A stretch of 64,000 nucleotides of DNA from Varroa destructor (Eukaryota; Arthropoda; Arachnida; Mesostigmata; Varroidae). The DNA is taken from NCBI RefSeq assembly GCF_002443255.2, contig NW_019211455.1, positions 53,344,801-53,408,800 of the forward strand, in the 5' to 3' direction. The stretch's first letter is position 1. Every line of letters starts with the position of its first letter. Both the position numbers and the translations under genes were made by a program. The notes under the pieces were generated by a model. It searched no databases, was not told the DNA's origin, and worked only from the letters and a program-made list of their open reading frames with translations. Shown one piece after another: positions 60,101 through 64,000 of this stretch.

Positions 60101-62058
60101 TGTGTCCCTAGCATTAGCATTGATGATTTTCTTGCGTAAGCTTCGTCTTCTGTTGTTGTTTGATCATCATCGACATCGACTTAGTCCTATGCGTAGAAAC
60201 TAAACACAACCCAGAAATGACACGAAAACAGACTGTATCTTATTTCGCATGCTACTCGGAAAGCCTAGAAATTAAACGAAATACCGGAGATGCCGCAAAA
60301 AAATAAACTTGTACGATGCTCCGTTTAAGAAAATATTAGCGGCAGGCGTTCAAAGGTATTATCAGGTGGAGAAAAACGGGGGGCTTGCGGAAGGAGAAGT
60401 GAGTTTAGAATAATTGAGTAATGTCGTCTCCTATGGCAAAAGTAGAGCTGATAGTTGTCTCTTATCTCAAGAGATAGGTACCAGTATTCACGTGAAAAGC
60501 AGAATCTTCTATACTCGAAGGCAGGTGTACGGTCAGTCGAAGGCATTGTAAAAGTCGTAACGTTGTTGACACAGACTTGACTGAGATTGCCAGCTTTGTT
60601 AAACAGATGCTGAAGTTTTAGCATTTCGTTATTCGATCAAACTTTGGGCAAAAATACCAAAGATGGCGAAGGGGCTGAAACTAGTCTAATTTAATCCGCA
60701 ACGAATACTTGAGCTTTGCAGATTTGCCCTTAGCATCGCACGAGATTGTAAAAGTGGCTAGTGGTTTTTCAGCCTTATCTTGCCTTTTTTCTCACTCATG
60801 ACGTAGTTTCTGGAGATACTTTATCTTAGTATGACAGCTTCGTAAAGCCATATTGCAGTAGGACAATTCATTCATATATTGGTAAGTGCGTACATCATTA
60901 TGTTTCATTGCTTTGACATACAACAGTGACGGTACGTTAATGCTCATCGGGGTCGACCCAGCTTGAAGGTAACTTAACCGTCAAATATTCGTATGGCCTT
61001 AACGTGGTTGTGGCAACGTCGCCGTGTGGGAGACAAGGGGAAAGATGAAAGCGGTCGACGAAAGAAATTCGCTCATAGTGTAATCGTTATGCTTATTGTT
61101 AGGTCTTCGGAAATTATTCGTGCCATGAGCTGACGTCGCCATTTGTAGCGACGGCCAAAGCTGAGTGAGGACCAATGAATAGAACAGTGGTATGGATAGT
61201 ATATAGGTAGTTTATGAGGGCTTGTTTTATATCGTATAGACAAGGGTTCTTTTGCAATATCATTATAGATCGGCACGAACTCAATCAAATATATCGTAAG
61301 CGGACCTAATAAATTTTAAATACTAGATTTAGGTGCCAATATTTACATTGGTATTAATTCAGTCCTTTTTGGATAAAGATCTATTTTTAGGCAAGTACTA
61401 TTTTCGCTATTAAAGCTGCCCGTTTAAGTATAATATGCCGTTATGTGGTTTAGATTAATGAGAGAATGAGTTTTCAATTATTTTTCAGCTTGCATATTTA
61501 TAAGTGATATGTACATTACAAGTGATTGCACAGGGGGCAGGCAGTTGGAATCGCTCGATACAAATTCCCAAAGACACTCCCGGATTTTCTCAGCAATGAC
61601 TAATTATTCCATACTTAATTGCATTGAAGCCGAAATTATTTTTCTCCCAGATCGAATGTTTCGTGCTTCGTTTTGAAGGCATGACGACTGGTCCTAATTG
61701 TTCACATCGTCGGGCAGTCTTATCACTTGAAAAATTGGTTGCGGGACCTGCTGTTCTTGCAAATACTTATGCGCTCGTACTGGCCTTTTGTCTCTTTTTG
61801 TCCTTCTTCTTTTTTTCGTTTAAAGTACGTCGAAGGCTGTTCTGATCACCACAGCATTGAATTTTCGCTGGCTCTGGTTCCAGAGCATGCGAATAAAGCA
61901 GGCTACTACCTGCTCTAGCGTTTCTATTACGTAGCCAACTTTCAAGCTTCCCCTTTAGCCTTGTAGCTATTAGGCTTCCCTCTCAGTTTCGTTGTAACGA
62001 ACATCTTTGTTCTTCGTTCAGTCATGAATTTTTGTGCCGTACGCCGTCCGCACGTTAA
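57118..62058. other. No supported gene
   Basis: The hairpin at 57986 is the one clear structure. Two modest GC-richer frames (58397-58600 and 58672-58908, plus) have plausible but unrecognised translations and no splice support. 59-62 kb is stop-dense. Confidence 0.45.
57986..58037. repeat. 22-bp inverted repeat forming a hairpin
   Basis: The arms at 57986-58007 and 58016-58037 are complementary at 20 of 22 positions (CATCCTAATAGC paired with GCTATTAGGATG at the inner end) around an 8-base loop ACAACGTC. Pairing stops at the arm ends. It could be a small fold-back element or a compact RNA hairpin. A typical pre-miRNA stem would be longer. Confidence 0.5.
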
Positions 62059-62274
62059 AAGCCGCTGTCCAGGGACACATCGCGTCGGCTCCTCGAATTC
62101 ACTATCATCACGATTCAGCACGTCCCTGCCGTAATCGTACCATTGAAAGCAATGAACCTTCCCTATGCCCCCGGCTGGTGCATCGGGGCCCTTGTAGGGA
62201 AGCGGCTGTACACGTTACGAAGAGTTTGTGACGGGAGTGGGTGTATAATCTCTGAATTCATTGCAATCCGCTAG
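62059..62274 (+). pseudogene. Coding-like frame, first segment, broken by TAG
   Basis: This frame opens after TAA at 62056-62058 and closes at TAG 62272-62274. GC3 is about 62% and 56% of codons start with a purine. The translation is compact and hydrophobic in places (TIQHVPAVIVPLKAMN, then YAPGWCIGALVGKRLYTLR). An acceptor-like CGCTGTCCAG ends at about 62072. The same reading frame continues beyond the TAG (see 62305). It could be an exon, or the start of a decayed coding sequence. Confidence 0.18.
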
Positions 62275-62304
62275 CCCGATGGCCCATCGTGCAAAAGCCA
62301 CTAG

Positions 62305-62499
62305 CTGAAAGTCACCGTGACAGTCAGCCCCATCGTTTCCAGAGACCGCGTCGGCCAGGTTGGGACCGCCTGTGTGATGGGAGTATTGCTCTTTCACCAG
62401 CTACTTATGAGGACCTCGGCATTGGCTACTACTGCTACTGATGCTGACAACACCAGCGAAGGAAAGCGTCGCCTCAGCGGGTCGTTCCAGCAGCGTTAG
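62305..62499 (+). pseudogene. Coding-like frame, second segment in the same phase
   Basis: This frame is in phase with the one ending at 62274, after a second TAG at 62302-62304. It runs 64 codons to a third TAG. GC3 and purine-first codons are both about 64% by count. The translation has a hydrophobic stretch (VGTACVMGVLLFHQLL), then a Thr/Asp/Ala run and a basic GKRRLSGSFQQR end. The minus strand here also carries an open frame, so coding strand is not certain. An alternative is a real exon after the acceptor-like CCACTAG. Confidence 0.18.
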
Positions 62500-64000
62500 C
62501 GATACTAGAGGGTCTCGGTGGATAAGGGAGTCGCGGCCAACCGAAGTCATGCGAAACCCCTTCTAAAGGGTCGTTTCTCCAGAACCCCTAATCTCCCTTA
62601 GGCGCCCAAGCACAAGAGACATTGACGGCAAATAAGCTTCGCAGCCTGTAGCAGGTAAGAGTAACAGAGGTAGCATATAATGAAAGCTTCGAAGGACACA
62701 AGCCAGTCGTCAGCGGAGGCTACAGCCAGCATACTGCACTAGCCATACAATATCTCTCCGCTTCCTCCGAAGCTCTCTCTTTCTTGCTTGGTCTTGCGAA
62801 CACCTAGCCAGCAAATCACCCCACCATTAAATTTTTGTGCGGTAAAAACTTCACCTGAATAATAATAATAATAATAATAATTTCTCCCGCCATGATTCTG
62901 AGCTAATACCGTCCCCAGCCTCGATAGCGTTGCACAGACTGAAGTCAGGCTACTATACCGAAGATAATATAGCTAGAGCTGGTGGTCCGATAGATAATAG
63001 TAAAGCTGCGAGTTCTTTCCTGCTCGTCTTTATGTTCTAGGGAAAAAGGTCTGGGTGTTTCCCTGCCTTTTTCCATCATTCTCAATCTGTATCTTCATGA
63101 GCCATGTGTTGCGAACTTATGGTCGGCTGACTGGATGCGACCACTGATACTTTTTAACTTCACCTGCGTTCCGAGCCTTCTGAATAAATAGGAGCCGGCG
63201 TACACGAGACTGATTGCGCGGAACCCCTCGGCGTCGAAACGAGAAAGAGAGATACATCGGACAGCGGCTACCAGATTAATTGCATTATTTCGCAGTTCTC
63301 CTGTTGCTGGCGGAGACAGCTCTTCATAAAGGGGCGTATATCGTAATTTAAATTTTGCCCGATAGCTGCAGCAGTAACGTGAAGCTGAAGTAAAACTTGG
63401 CTGAGCAGGAGAAAAACTGGATGGAAATTTGATAAGCACACATAACCCCTATTACAGACTGTTAATTTATTCGGTTCACAGTTATTTAACAATTTTGACA
63501 TGCTCGAATTATACATATTTAAAACGATAGGTACATTCTAATTAAGATACAATAACATAGAACATTGGACAAAGTATTGTTTAAGCTGATGAGCAGATTT
63601 GTCTAGTAACATATTCCAATAATTATTGATAATATATAATTAAAGCATAATACAATACATAATATGTACGAAAATTCTGCTAATTTTCGTCGCACTTCCG
63701 CCATTTAGCCAAAGCAAACCAGAACGCAAATCAGCTGAATGGAAAGGTTCAGTCTGGGCAGGTACGAAGTTGCATAAATGTGTCCTTACATATACTCAAC
63801 GAACGTAGGCATTACTATCGCGCTAGTTACCAGCTGAGGAAAAAACAACAGAAGGACCTATTGCCATCTATGGCTAATCCAGGTTACCTGATGGCGGTGC
63901 CAGTAACGGTGTCGTCGTTGTGGTAATCTAAGACGAAGGGTGGACCTGATATGTACCACGGAGTCCAGTTTCATCAACATTAAACCTGGTCCTGCTGCTC
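62500..64000. other. Window end without a supported gene
   Basis: The AAT microsatellite at 62858 is the only clear feature. Minus-strand frames at 63095-63516 overlap each other and have no recognisable domain. Confidence 0.5.
62858..62881. repeat. (AAT)8 microsatellite
   Basis: Eight uninterrupted AAT units between CACCTG and TTCTCCC. Confidence 0.9.

Noticed and set aside
1..64000. CRISPR arrays, rRNA genes, prokaryotic operons, long LTRs or complete transposase/reverse-transcriptase ORFs
   Set aside because: No regularly spaced direct repeats, no rRNA-like blocks, and no recognisable catalytic motifs were seen on either strand by reading.

Overview
This is a sparse, AT-leaning eukaryotic window (roughly 40% GC by eye) with no prokaryotic gene packing, no operons, no rRNA and no long uninterrupted coding region. 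Dinucleotide and trinucleotide microsatellites, poly-T runs, small fold-back palindromes, degenerate tRNA-like boxes, GTAAGT donor sites and pyrimidine-AG acceptor sites all point to intron-rich or intergenic DNA of a metazoan. An arthropod is my best guess, possibly a mite or other chelicerate, but that is an impression and nothing here proves it. I could not link any encoded protein to a named family, so no gene symbols are given.

Layout. 1-13.1 kb holds no supported gene; it has a (GT)11 microsatellite, a polypyrimidine tract near 5.4 kb, a CpG-dense stretch near 8 kb and a 54-bp tandem duplication at 11.5 kb. 13.1-17.2 kb holds short candidate exons (13107, 14781, 16889), a secreted-looking ORF (15201-15623), a G-quadruplex motif and a possible TATA core promoter. 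17.2-24.8 kb is AT-rich and nearly empty apart from a 101-codon ORF (22181) and a tRNA-Ser-like sequence (23.03 kb). 24868-25491 on the minus strand is the only ORF I believe on length and composition: 207 codons from a well-placed ATG, with an acidic Ser/Glu/Asp-rich middle and a Lys/Glu-rich helical C-terminus.

25.5-33 kb contains candidate plus-strand exons at 27897, 29326 (Cys-rich, secreted-looking) and 31956, plus an interlocked inverted repeat at 27.4 kb and a minus-strand tRNA-like sequence at 31.85 kb. 33-48 kb looks intergenic or intronic, with a perfect TA-flanked palindrome at 37.33 kb. 48.3 kb has the best core-promoter candidate. 52.4-57.1 kb is a GC-richer cluster with several coding-like frames on both strands. 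58-62 kb is again empty apart from a long hairpin, and 62.0-62.6 kb holds a GC-rich frame broken only by TAG codons.

Apart from the 24.9-25.5 kb ORF, every coding call is a low-confidence exon or pseudogene hypothesis. It rests on open frame, codon-position composition and visible splice-like signals, which random sequence can also supply. The genes cannot be assembled into a pathway from this window.
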